A DNA stretch of 64,000 bases from Galerina marginata (Eukaryota; Basidiomycota; Agaricomycetes; Agaricales; Galerinaceae). The stretch spans positions 3,224,001 through 3,288,000 of the forward strand of contig JAECYW010000003.1 of NCBI GenBank assembly GCA_023014335.1. The letters are read 5' to 3'. Each line of letters opens with the position of its first letter. The first letter of the stretch is position 1. The translations under genes and the position numbers were made by a program. The notes below the pieces were generated by a model that saw only the letters and a program-made list of their open reading frames with translations, was not told where the DNA came from and did no database searches. Positions 34,291 through 46,700 of the stretch are shown in pieces.

Positions 34291-36497
34291 ATGAACTCTA
34301 GTGTTTCTACCTGTAAGTGGTCTATTAATTCGCAAAGAGTCTGAAGCTTATTTTTACTCTCTTCCTAGTTTTTTCACGAGACGCGATGCTTCAGCGTCAA
34401 GCGCGTACCATTCGAGCGCGCAAGGCAGCCGAGACGTTAGAATCGGCTTCCATGAGAAACAAACCATTGAACATTATTCTTGAGGAGGACGAATCTCGCG
34501 TTTCTTCTCGGTCAAATTCACCCTCTCCTTATTATGCAAGCACAAGCGTAGGAGGAAGCCAAACCCTTGGTGTTAAAGCCAAACGAAGACACGCCAACGT
34601 CTCCGACATCCGGATTGCTCGCAATGTTACTACTGACGACGATAACGACCTTTCACCCATACTTCTATCAGCTCATCGCGCAGCTCCAAGACCGCCTTCA
34701 GACTCTCCTGACTCGTTCAAGTTGACATTCACCGACGTGTCGTTCAAATTCCCCCATCCTCCTACTCCTTCACCAAGCTCTTCGCGCCATTATAACCGTT
34801 CAGAGTGCGGTTCACCCACATCTTCCTATTCCTCGAGTCCATGTTCACAATCCGGCGGCATGCCTCTAACGCCTTCCACGTCCGATGACGAGTCTTCAAC
34901 CCCTGCTTTCAACCCCCGTCGTGCAGCCATCCAACCGCTCGTGATCACGAAACACAACCCACGGTCCTCTTCGCCTTTTGACGAGATATCGTCCATCTCT
35001 CCGTCTCTCCTCCAGCCTTTCAAGAACTCGTCAGAGAACTCAGCACCTTTTTCGCCTCTGACATCTGCATTTTTAGGCGATGCTTCGTCTGAAGATTCAG
35101 ACTCGGAATCCGACTCGGAATGGTACACCCGCGAGTTCTCGAAAATTCTGACGTTGTGCTCTCCGATCCCGCCCTCATTCCCCCTTCAGCACTCGAGACC
35201 CGACTCGATGTCCATTCCTGCCGAGGCACTTTCTCCACAGCCTTCAAGTTTATCTCGCCGCCGGGTCTCCAAGCAATTTTCTTCTCCCCCTACCTCAGCT
35301 TCTTCTTCTCCCTCTCGCAGGGAATCTTTCATCGTTCCAAGCGGCCAGCTGGACCCTGCATTCCCCTCCAAACGCGCCAGCAAAACGAGGAGCATCCCCA
35401 AGTACCCACCTCCCCCTGTACCGCCCATCCCAGCCCACTTCCGCAGCTCGGTCTCTTCACCTTCTCCCTCCCCGTCTCCCAACTACCGACGACCGCCGCC
35501 ACGTTTCAGCGTCCCAGCGGACTGCGACTTCGAGCTGGACGAGGCAGACGATGCTGATGACTCTTCGTCGGCTTTCTCGTTCTCCATGTACGAGATCGAC
35601 CTTGACCACGGGGTGGCACCCCCGGAGGAAGGGCCCGAGAGCCCCGTTAGCGTTTATTCCCAGCCATCTTTTGACGACGAAGTGGCCTTCGACCTAGAAT
35701 ACGCGCTCAAGTTCCCGCTTTCCCTCCCTACCTCGCCTATTGACTTGGAGGCGGATATCAACTTGGGATTGGAGCAGCTGTGGACGATGAAAGAGGAAGC
35801 TGCGAACGGGGAGCAGGAGTTCACGTTCGAGGAGAGCGAGATCCAATCTCCAGTCAAGGAGGAGCCAGCTCAGCAGCAGGAGCAGCCTCAACAACAACAA
35901 CAACAAGTCATCGCTAACGACGTCTTCTCACCTCTCCGTTCAGCCTCCTCGCCCGCCCCGTCGTCGACACCGTCCTCTTTCTCCTACCCATCACGAGCCC
36001 CATCCCCCAGCTCCAGCCCGTACATGAACGAAGACCGACACCTCAAGTCGAAATGGAGCACGTCGACGCTCGGCTCCGTGCGCGAGGAGCATGAGCGACG
36101 TGGGGCCTCGTCCAAGCTGCGGCTCTACTTCGGCGGGCAGTCGCCTTCTCCGAAAGGGGGCAAACGCGCGTCCGCTTCTGCGAAGAAGGAGAGGGTGCCA
36201 CCAACCCCGACCTCGCCGTTTTCCCTTATCTCGCCGAGGAAGACGAGTACTAGCCGCGGGTACCTCTCCCCGCACTCGTCGTCGCCGAGCCCCAGTCGCA
36301 CCCGCCATTCGCGGGGTCACTCCAACTCCTCGGATGTTATGGTCATTGGCTATGGCGGCGGTGTTGGCGTGAGGAGAAGAGGCAGTGTTTCTACTGTTAG
36401 CGAGGCGGGGAGCGAGGAGAGCGCGTCGAGCACTTCGAGCTCGGGGTTGAGGCGGAAGCCGATCCCTGTGGAGATGTTCTTAAGGGGCGCGGCTTGA
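34291..36497 (+). CDS. Ser/Pro-rich orphan protein, 716 residues
   Basis: A tiny first exon (34291-34312, MNSSVST) joins across a 56-nt intron (GTAAGT donor, CCTAG acceptor) to one long exon from 34369. An alternative start is MLQRQARTIRARKAAETLES at 34386. The protein is mostly disordered: repeated SSSPS/PSPSS stretches, several acidic patches (ESDSESDSEW), a Gln-rich run near residue 510, and a basic, Ser-rich C-terminal part ending GLRRKPIPVEMFLRGAA. The N-terminal ~35 residues are a basic helix and the last ~15 are the only other ordered-looking parts. Many SP/TP sites suggest phosphorylation. No domain recognised. Confidence 0.75.
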
Positions 36498-37599
36498 GCT
36501 TGGGCTCGCTATGAACCTTCTTCATCTTTGTTCTATGTTCAAAATTACCACCACCACCACGATTACGACATTCGTTTTAATACTTATTAACCCTTTCTTA
36601 TCCATTCTTTTCCATCATACATTCCTTCCTTGCTTCCATCATCACATGGCACCACACACAACACACTATCGCTATCCTCCAGCATCTGCCTATCTAATCG
36701 CCCTTCTCCCTCTTCTCCCTCATTTGTTCTGTACCTTGCATTATATCAACCACCTCTTCAAGCCTAGCCTCCTGCATTTTTTTTTTGACATCTACTGTAT
36801 ACTGTATACACACCAACCCTCGTTTTTAGTACTCGTACATAACGTAACTCTATCCACTGTAGCAATTAGTAACCCGCTGTCGACTTTGGTCTTTTTGATA
36901 TTCAATAAACGAATCTTGATCCTCTAATATCTTCTGACAACAAATTTGAGCAAAGTTCCATGACATTGAAATTTCAACGTTCAACATCACTTCCAAAAGC
37001 GGATTGATATATGCTTGGCTCTGTTTATCAAGACCCTCTCAAATCTTGGGACGCGTTTGATCTCCTGGTTGGCTTCTCGTTCCACTCATTCGGTCAGATC
37101 GCGTTCAACGCGTTCTAACGCGCCTTTTCTGAAAATTTGCTAACGGGCTCAAGAGCTCAAGAGCTCAAACCCTGGCACTCATTGGCAAGAAGACCGTTCG
37201 ACCTGTAACTGAGAGCACTGGTAGTAATAGTATCGCTCTCTGTATTGAAGTGAGTTGCTCTCAACCGCTTTTGTGGGTCAATTCAAAGGCTAAATGTACG
37301 ACCCCAGAACGCGCACGGTATATTACCTCTGACTGTAATTCTTCCCCGATGACTTGGGATAGGACTCGACTTTTAGGCATACTTCTACCCCATTTTATGG
37401 GCACCAATTTGCCACTCAGTTGACCAGGATCAATCTCATTCATCGTTCGGTAGCATCTTATTGAAAGCCGCAACTGTCTCACCGATTCCGACCCCTAAAT
37501 CAAGTATCGTGTCCTTAAGACCTCGTTACTGCTCTGGGCTCTCGAGGATGGCAGAAAGACTTTTTTTGAACTCTGCATGGCGTACGTACCACGACATGG
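36498..37599. other. 3' flank of the Ser/Pro-rich gene
   Basis: C/T-rich start with several CAC and TTC runs, poly-T at ~36776, then mixed sequence. No gene supported. Confidence 0.4.
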
Positions 37600-38334
37600 A
37601 TCAAATATCTCTATCGATGTCAGAAGTAGTCAAGAACGAGATTGGGGACATTGGTACTGCCCAGTACGAAATTCAAGCTGCGATTTGAGGGGCTCTGACT
37701 TGAAAGCTTAAGGAACTCGAAGCGGCTCTCAAGAAGTGCGTGAACTTCGTTAATCCGTCGTTTAAAACCGTATTCTCTGGCAGAAGCAGTAGAGTGTCGA
37801 CTGGGATGAACCCCTCGTAAATTTGAAACTAAAAAGCGCAGAGAATGTACGTCTTTTTTTTATTACCCGTCTTCCAGTCACATAATACACATGCTAAGGA
37901 TAAATCTGAACTTCAAGGAGCGGAAAATCTACCCAGAAAACCAAGAAGTCGAAGGTCGAGACAGTGAGCATTTCTCACTTTCAAACTAGAGTCTTGTATG
38001 CGATTAAGGTTATCTTAAGGCGATGGCACCACCTGACACCACCTGAAAACCATGTCTTCATCGTTCGCGTCGCCTTCCCTTGTGAGTAATATTTCGAATG
38101 CATGCCTCCCATAAATCCAATATTTGCGTCATATCCTCAGAGAGGGTATGTTGCAGTCAGGTGGTGGCGGAATAGAGTTTGAGGACGCGTGGTTCTTCGC
38201 CACTCCTAAAATTGTCCGATGAGGTTCTGATGCGTCTGACAAGGTCCAAATGCATTTTGAAAATCGCTCGACTAGGTTTCCGTTTGGAACACCGTTCTAT
38301 CTGGAAGGATCGATGTTTATCCGACAAAGGGTAA
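37600..38334 (+). pseudogene. Possible decayed F-box-like gene
   Basis: Three coding-like scraps in order on + : EVVKNEIGDIGTAQYEIQ (37624-37686), LKELEAALKKC (37707-37740) and LSDEVLMRLTRSKCILKIAR within 38179-38334. A coiled-coil ahead of an F-box-like stretch is a common layout in Agaricomycete F-box proteins. The scraps are separated by stops and the last ends at TAA 38332-38334. A good intron follows (GTAATC, CTAAC branch, CCAG) but leads to another stop. Weak case. Confidence 0.22.
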
Positions 38335-41300
38335 TCACTGTTGACTAACACTCAGTTATCCTTTCCAGGAACTAGCAAAACAATAGAAACATCCTTCGAA
38401 CGGTATCGTTCATGATCAGTGTTTATGTCTCCGAGGCAGCTCCCCATTCCGCCTTGACAGTGGCATGTTATTTGTCGAATGTAATCTTTCCTTCTGATAT
38501 GGCAATGCATTCATTCCTGCCCAACCGGGTTGCGTCTCCGGAATTTATCCTCTTGAACGACTCGACTCATGGGGACGTCGGGTATTTTTCATTTTTGTCA
38601 AGTAAATATACGTATGCTTACGATCGATTGTTTTAGACGTTAAGACGCGGTGATAACCATCCTGATCATCCCTTCATTATAAAAGAACTCTATGCCAGCA
38701 CGGTGTTTCTTTCTATATATTCACCAGTGGTCCAACTCTGGTGGAAAGCCATGATCATCGGAGTTCTGCGATATTCAGTTAATTTACCGATGCCGCCTCA
38801 TCGCATGCTTTGAGGACCACATATAGAGTATGAGACTTCGCTTTGAGTTTATTGGCCTGCTGACCATTTCTACTAATACATTACCCCGCATTTCACTTAT
38901 GCACTCCCTCGACGATCATGACTGTCATCGCGGCAAAATGTGCTAAAATCCGATGCGTTTACTCCGCATTATCCTCGTGGAATGTCGATATATCGACACC
39001 GATGGATTAACTTCGCGGAAGGATGTGAGTTCCTCCTTTTGTTCTCTACTTTATGCCTTGCCTCGTTTTCAAATGCAAATTGAAGGTGTCTTCCTCCATT
39101 TTTGGCGGTTTGGGCTGCACTTACTACGGCGTTCACTTACCGAAGTCTGTTTCTGTCCGAGATGTCCGTTTCCTCGACCAACCGACTTTAAGCGCGATGC
39201 AAACTGGGCACGCCCTGCGGACTCATCTTCCCCACTGATTTCCTCTGGAAATAGACGGACATGGGAAATCTTGCGCTCTGGATATTTGAAATGAACGTCA
39301 TCCTGTCTTTTCCTTCATGACAATGGGAACCAGGAAGGCACGGGCTCGAGACCTTCTCAACGACCCTTTACCTCCGCTTTCCAAAACACTATCAATCTAA
39401 TCATCCAGACAGTCGGGATCGTCTTGCCTTCTTGGAAGACCGCTCATGAACCACAGACTAAGACAGTTCGCACGTCTTGCATCTTGACTCTCGGTTTGGG
39501 GCTGGTTCACACACGATCCTCTTCAGGTGGGACCCAGGACACCCCTATGAACACTTCTGAACTTCGCCAAGGCACGATCCTCCTCTGTACCTTTGCAACC
39601 GACTTGTAGCTCGCCTGCTGATTCAGTTGAAAGCCTTCATCCTGCTTTAAGGTTCAATTCCCACTGTTAATCGGCCCGTTGCTTACCCTCACAAAGCAGG
39701 TAACAGGAACCACAATGGTCAAATATGAACTGCCTGCAGGCCTCCCTTTTGGACGATTACTTGTTACAAAAGGAATTTCTTGAGCCTCTTTCTCCTTCTT
39801 TCTTCTGTCAAAATAAAATGCAGTCGGCCGATAGAAATGTAGCGGATAGCAGGCTGCCGGTATGATCGTCAACGGCAGGCTCTGGACACGAGGAAACAGC
39901 CAATACATAAAACCGGTATATCCGTTCGAATTGGACCAACAACATTAATAATCCGAGTTGGACACCCAGGGTGACCTGGAACTACCTGAAGCCTGAAGCT
40001 CAAACCAGCGTTTTGTTCTCATAAACTGGACCGTATGTCAAACTCATCTTGCTGGCCTGATTCGGGTTTCATCTACGATCCTGTTGTTCTCGCCCAATCT
40101 AATAAAGCGCAGGAATAACCCGTCCAGCAACCCAAATACCCCACATCCGAGGAACGTCGAATGCGAGAAGGAGTGGTGCCAAGACGATGTCTACCTTCTT
40201 GCCAGCTTTATATCTAGGCACTTGAGAACTTGCCTACCCACGCTCAGTGCTTGGGGAGTCTTGGAGGTGATTTATTCAGAAAGAGCTTTGCCTCCGCCCT
40301 AGCCCAAGTCCAGCAATTCCTCGGGCCGGAACATAGAACGGACATCCACGCAGCTCGAGGGATCTGCGGTACGAAAGCCGTCGACCTTGCTTGTGTTTGT
40401 CGGTGGGCTATTATTACTGAGACTTGGTATGACTGCCCGTCCTCCCCAAACGGTCGTGACGAGCTCAAAATCTATACTCTTATTCCCATCTCAGGCATCA
40501 AGCCTCCTGGAGCTTGCCCGTCTTTGGTTGTCCCTCGGGAACTTACAAGACCGGATGCATACTGAAAGAAGGATCACCGATGACCTTTCTTTGATCCTCC
40601 TATTATCTTGTGCCACGAACTTCATGAAAGAATGGCCTTCTGCCGACTCTCACATCCATACGACCGTCGGCATCGGCTATGCGACCTTCATCTATGTAAC
40701 ACTGCACGCTGTCCTAATGAAGGCGGCCCAACAATATCTCAGGCGCTGAACATCTTGAAAGAGTAGGAGTCAAGTCAGTTCATCTCGGGGACGGAACTCC
40801 ACTTCCATGTGCTTTCTCTTAAGCTTCCAATCCTTGCCTGAACAGGGTCGGGGGTAAGATACCTCGATGTTGCTAACGCGGATAACTGCAAGTTTGCGAT
40901 ATGCACAGGTGCTTCTCGCATGTGGATCCTGGACATTAGTGATGGTGCAGTCGGTGAGATTACAAGTTATTGTGTATCTGCCGCGGTAAGATGATGGATC
41001 GTGGGGAAGGTTTATGGACGGCGAAGGCCTCTCCGAGCCGCCATGTATGGTCAGACAGCAGGCAATCTTTGGCGGTTCAGGAGCTCGACCACCGGGACTA
41101 TTCAATCTCGGCGTCTGATAAAACAGAAATTGCAGGACAGCCAAAGTTATTATAAGTGATCTATCCAATCGTATTGTCCACGGCTGATCATCAATGTACT
41201 GAAGAACGTTAACATTATCATATGCGAAATCTTTGCCGAGGACCAGAATAATTACCTAGTGTTCTACCCATCGGCTAATACAGTCAGGTCTCTGCCCACC

Positions 41301-43759
41301 CACGTCGTCAACTTCTTGGGCCCAGCATGCAGGGGAACGCTTAGGGGCCTGCACCTCCAAGGTATGTTTAGGCCAGTGGCGCACCGGCGGTACTTGCTTG
41401 GCAGTGGTAGGATAACTATTCACCGCGGATTAGAACGGTAAATGCTCGGTAATTTCGAGTATAATTTTAAAATAATACCCCATCGGCAGCGAGTCCTCAC
41501 ACCAGAGCGTCCCGCTCGACCAGGGTCAATACATATAAGGCTCCACATCATGCAAGTCGTCCCTATATTTACCTCCAGGACGAGCCAATGTCGATGGGTC
41601 CTTGAAAACGTTGTTGGCATTGAATGGGACTGATTATATTTATGTCATAGTATGTCCGAGCTCGGCGATAATGCCCATATGTGCGTTTCTTGGTTCTTGT
41701 GGCCGTGACGTCTATTATCGTCCACTATGTTCCGAGAAGATGATATCGTTGATGCGTGTGGGTATTTCCTCCTATTCTCACTTTGGTTCGTCAGAGCTGA
41801 CGCCGTCGCGCCGAGGCATTAAGAACCTTGGTGCCCTAGCTCGTGTGGCCGTTACCCCTTACTGCTGGAGGAGATCTGCGGAGTGTTAATTATCGTGTTC
41901 ATCGATGTCCAGTGTCACTGCAGTACACCCAAGAGAACGAGTAAAAAATAGCACAGTCGGATCCTGACCCAGGCTAAGTACACATTGTAGACAGCCTTTC
42001 AAGTTTCCAGTTTAGGAGAATTAATCTGAGTTAACCGCTGCTTCGCTCCATACACTCAGTCCGAGAAGGCCGTGTAGAAACCAATGGCAGGCATAGCGAC
42101 AGATTTCCAAGGCTGCACAATTATCAAAGAGCTCAGTTCGCTTCCGATATAGGAGCATACCAAAAATGTTGCTACTCCTTTTCCTTCAAGCTGTTGAAGA
42201 TCACAACAGTCGTCGACGAGCGCTAAATGTGATAAGCGCCGTCGTTCGGATTTAAGTTCAAGTGCGGAGCTGTCAAACGCCAAGATGATCTATCTCCACA
42301 AACGTGATTATAATTACAAAGGCGATGAAGACGAGACAACTTGTTCGAGGCATTTTCAATGTCACAAGAACTCAGTCCAGACTCTAGCTCTAGCCTCTAG
42401 TACTCAAGTGAACCAACGAGTTTGAATTGCATCGCATTTTCATTTTTGCGGCGTTCAAGAATTCGAGCCCAAGGACGACAGAGTAAGTAATAGTTAGGCA
42501 AGTACGTACGTAGTAAAAGCGAATAGTGAATAAAGTGAGTTGGCATTAGGCATGCCCAAAGAAAGCGACGAAAGCGCGAGTCAACAAAAAAAAAGACCAA
42601 ACGGGTTGATAATAAAATATACACAGTGGGTAGACAGGTCAGACTGAATGAAGGATAGACGGAAGATGAACTCGAATGCAGAAGGAAAGCAGAAGAAACA
42701 CCATTCGCGGTTGAAGCAAAAAATGGATGGGGTTGAATGAAATACAAAGAAAATATGGATATGGATATCATCGCGATATATAATACATTTTTCCTTTTTT
42801 CGTTTCTTTTCGACGAGTCGTTTATCGATGTCGGCGATGACTGAAGATATTTGATTTGGTTGATTCAGAGTCGGAATTGGATTTTATTAACTTCCCCCGA
42901 GGCCTGTGCTGCGCAAATCGCACACTTTTTTGGGTTTCGGCGAAGGGGACGATTGATGAACGAGAAGGGTATCATTGGAGACGAGGGTCATATGGTAGAA
43001 CCGTTAGATTCGGGATCAGAGAAATCAGGACAGACGAGGGCACGACGGATGGGAATTAAGTAGGAGGTCGAAGGTTTGCATTCGAGTAATCGTCGTAATG
43101 GTTGGCGGCCGTGGGTCATGGACAGGGCAAAACAAGCAAGCAAGCCAGGGCAGGGCAGGAGAAGAAAAGAGTCGACTAATCGATACAAATATTTGGCCAG
43201 GCGATTGGACGGACGGGCAGGCATAAAACGGACTTGAATAGTAGCATATGTCATTGGGACTCGGGGCAGGAAGGAAGAGAGAGGTAAGAACGACGGCGGG
43301 TTCGGGTGTGGTATGAATAATGCGTATATGAGAACGGGGTAGGTGGGCGTTATAATTTTTGTCGGAGCGTGGGGTGATGAGGGACGCGGGTGAAGAGAAA
43401 GAGTGAAGCGAGGGGCAGTCGGAGAGGCCGAGAGTGGAGGCCAAGGGGGCAACCGAGGGGGGTCTGGGGTGTGTTTGCAAGTTGATAATTTTTTTCATTT
43501 TCATTTCCGGTGGCTGATGTTCTGGCGTCCAAGCTAGGATCGTCCATTCTGATTTCGTTGTGGAGAGAGTGTCTGATAGAAGGCGCATCCAGCGTGGTAG
43601 GGGTGCATTTGCAGACGACCCGACCCTGAGCGCTGAGCGATGGAATCACATGCATCTCCACCCCACCCTCCGCCGCCTTCCTGGATATCGAACATCGCGT
43701 CCTCGCCACTTCTTCCGTCTGCCTCCGAGTCCAGTCAAGCCCACATCCTCAAGAACCGC
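38335..43759. other. Gene-poor stretch of 5.4 kb
   Basis: Many short frames and no recognisable domain on either strand. The longest are a 132-residue minus frame at 40770-41168 with an N-terminal hydrophobic segment and a 120-residue plus frame at 40387-40749; neither has splice partners or a known motif. The last ~1.3 kb is the 3' flank of the bHLH gene and has C/T-rich stretches. Confidence 0.4.
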
Positions 43760-46700
43760 TCAAGCCTGCATCCCAACCATCGTCAACCCCCCAAACCCAC
43801 CAAGCCCATTAACATCCTCATCCCGCGTCTCCTCCTTCAGCCCATGGTGGAACCCATTCCCATTCCCATTCAGGCCCACACCATTCGCTCCTGCGCCCCC
43901 ACGCCGCACACCGCGCTTCCTCCCCCTCTCCTCGCTCTTCCCATTCCCATTCCCATTAAGAACAAGGTCATCACGATCAACATCCATCTCCTCTTCCCCC
44001 TCTCGCCCATGCCCATGGTGCAGCACCTCGTCCTCATCGTCCCCCTCCGGCATGCTCGGCAACATCCCGCCGTACCCCATCCCGAGCCCAAAGTCTATCC
44101 CAGCCCCGTCGTGCAGCATCATCTCCTGATCGCCGCCAGAGCCGAGGTGGCTGAGCTCCTTGTCGGATAGGGACGGGCTGGAGAGCGATGATTTCCCAGT
44201 CATCTTGGAGCCTGAACCTTTGCCACCAGCACCAGAGGATGACTCGCCAGTCTCGGACGGCGCACCGCTCGACCCGCCGCGGTACGCTTTGAGCTCCTGC
44301 TCGAGCTCGCGGTTCCGCGCGCCTTGGGCTGTTACAAGTTGTTGGAGGTATCTAGACATACACACTCCCAGTCAACGATCGTCCTTGATATCGAAAAAGA
44401 ATAGGTGCACCCACCTGATGTACTCCACACTCTTCCTCAAGATCATCCCCTTATTCGCCTTGACCACCCCGCTATCCTCACCCGCGCCGCCCTCGTCCTT
44501 GACCGCGCTCTCCTTCTTATCGGCGCCCGACAGCGGTAGAGGCAAGAGCGGGTCTGCGGTGTCAAGGAGGCCAGGGGAGGCTGCGAGCGCCGAGGGTGAT
44601 CCTGCGCAAGATATTATCAAGTCAGCCTTTGCCTTGGCTCAAGAGAAAAAAAGAACACAACGTACCTCCACCAGTCCCACTCCCATTCCCGGTCCCCCCA
44701 TCAAGCATACACTCCGGGATAAGCGTAGCAAGCTCGCTAATCTTCTCATTAATATTATCCCGTCTCCTTCTCTCAACAGCATTATGGCTCTCCCTCCGTC
44801 TCCTCCGCTTCTCGTTCGCCAATAGAGACTGCTTGTCCGCACCTCCTCCTGCTGCTCCAGCACTGGCATTAGCACCAGCATGGGCAGTGGACGAACCACC
44901 ACCACCGGAAGAAGCAGACGGCGCGATAGAAGATGCAGCAGTAACAGGCAACGAAGCGCTCAAAATCGAGCCTCCAGGCGGGCTAGCCGCCATCCCGCCC
45001 GCACCTATCCCTCCTCTCCCGGACAAATTCGCCATCCCTCCACCCACACCCACGCTGGAGCTCATCAAGGGCGAGGACAACCCCATGTTCATCCCCATCC
45101 CCATCCCGACGCCGACGGAGCTGGGCGGGGTCATGCTGTACGCCCCCAGCCCCAAGTTCGCGCTGCCGTTGTTATTCCCGTTCCCGTTCCCAGTCCCATT
45201 TGCACCAAACCCGCCAAGCCCATAGTCCATCATGGGCGACTTGGGCATCGCGAGCGGACCGTGCCCCACATAGTCCATCGGGGACTTGGGGATGCCGATC
45301 CCGCCAGATAGGGATAGGGAGTGTCCGTGTCCTCCGTGCCCATGCCCACCGTGCCCTTGGCCGTGCCCATGAGACGTGTTATGGAACGACGACGCGGAGG
45401 GGAGGTGCAGTGGCGAGTGTAAGGACGAGACGGGCGGGAGGCTGGGGTGCATCCCGCCGTTGTTGTTGGCGGTGCTGTTGCTGTCCGATGCGGACGGGGG
45501 GGAGAGTGAGAAGGGGGTGTAGTGAGAGTGGGAGAGCGAGTGGGAGAGAGGGTGATGTGGGAGGGGGTGCGAGTCCGAGGGCGTTGGGAGGGAGTATTCC
45601 GAGGCGCTGGGGAAAGAGCGCATGGTGAGTTTTTTGGTTCAAGAGGAATGGGAGGATAGAAACATGAAGGAAGTCGTAGAGAAACTGAGAACGACCTGGG
45701 CAAATGCTCAAAAACAAGCCCAGTTCGCCCTGTAGAAAACCATAAAATGACGCAGAGCAGAACGACATCCCGCCCAGCCGGCAAGATATTAAATAAAAAG
45801 ATCATAGATAAAAGATAAAGAACAGCGCCGGCTGGACAGATCACCCAAAACAAAAATAAAAAAGGGCCATCGCATCGCAAGCAATACCAAATCAAACATC
45901 AAAGATGGAGAACGTCATGTCAAGGAACGAAAGTAAAAGTGGGGGCAGGCATAACGTAACGATAAGATAAACCCAACACCCCAGGGAGAACCGAATTACC
46001 GCTGCACTAGGAAATGAAAGGAACGAAATGAAACGAAAAGGAAGGAAAGGGAACGACAAACAAGCCAAGAGCCCCAAGTGGGCGTAAAAGGCGTCTCGTA
46101 AGCGCTGCGATTGAACAGCGTAATAAAGCATAGGGATAGGGATAGGGACAGCTGCGCAGCGCAGGGAAAGAAAACCCTTGGCCCAGCGAGAATGAAGGCG
46201 GTAAAATGAAAAACGGCAGGCTGAGATGAGGCCCATGGGGCACGGATAAGGAACGAAAAGAGCAAGCCGGAACGAACAGAGAACAGAGAAAGAAAGAGGA
46301 AGAGAGAAGAAAGAGCTGGTTGGAGCGCATATACGCACGAACCATGAATATATGCGCACAAAACATAAATGTATGCGCACAAAGGACAGATATATGCGCA
46401 CAAAAGACGAATATATGCGCCCAAAAAAAACGCCAAAGAGAAAAAAAAGACACTCACGAGCTCTGCCCACTCACAAACCACCCCTGCCCACTCCCATTCC
46501 CGTTCCCATTCCCCTGGCCGCCCGCGCCTCCGCGCACAGAGCCAGGAATAACAATCGCATGCGGCCTCCCATGGTGGTGTCCGTGGTGATGCCCAAACGG
46601 CGGCGGGGACGTGCCAGAGACGCTATTATTCCGCCTGGCGCGGGTAGTGCGCGCTGGGCCGATGCTGCCCCCGTTTTGAGTTGTGTTCTGGGAGGAGCCG

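Noticed and set aside
40770..41168. 132-residue minus frame with hydrophobic N-terminus
   Set aside because: Hydrophobic start could be a signal peptide, but no family, promoter or splice evidence supports it.
43560..45311. Long plus-strand frames opposite the bHLH gene, rich in Pro, Ser and Arg
   Set aside because: They mirror the Gly/Ser/Asn-rich codons of the real gene on the minus strand and carry no domain.
46007..46481. Minus frames through the minisatellite with repeated CAHI
   Set aside because: The open frame follows from the 21-bp repeat being a multiple of three; the region fits an intron between two in-phase coding parts.
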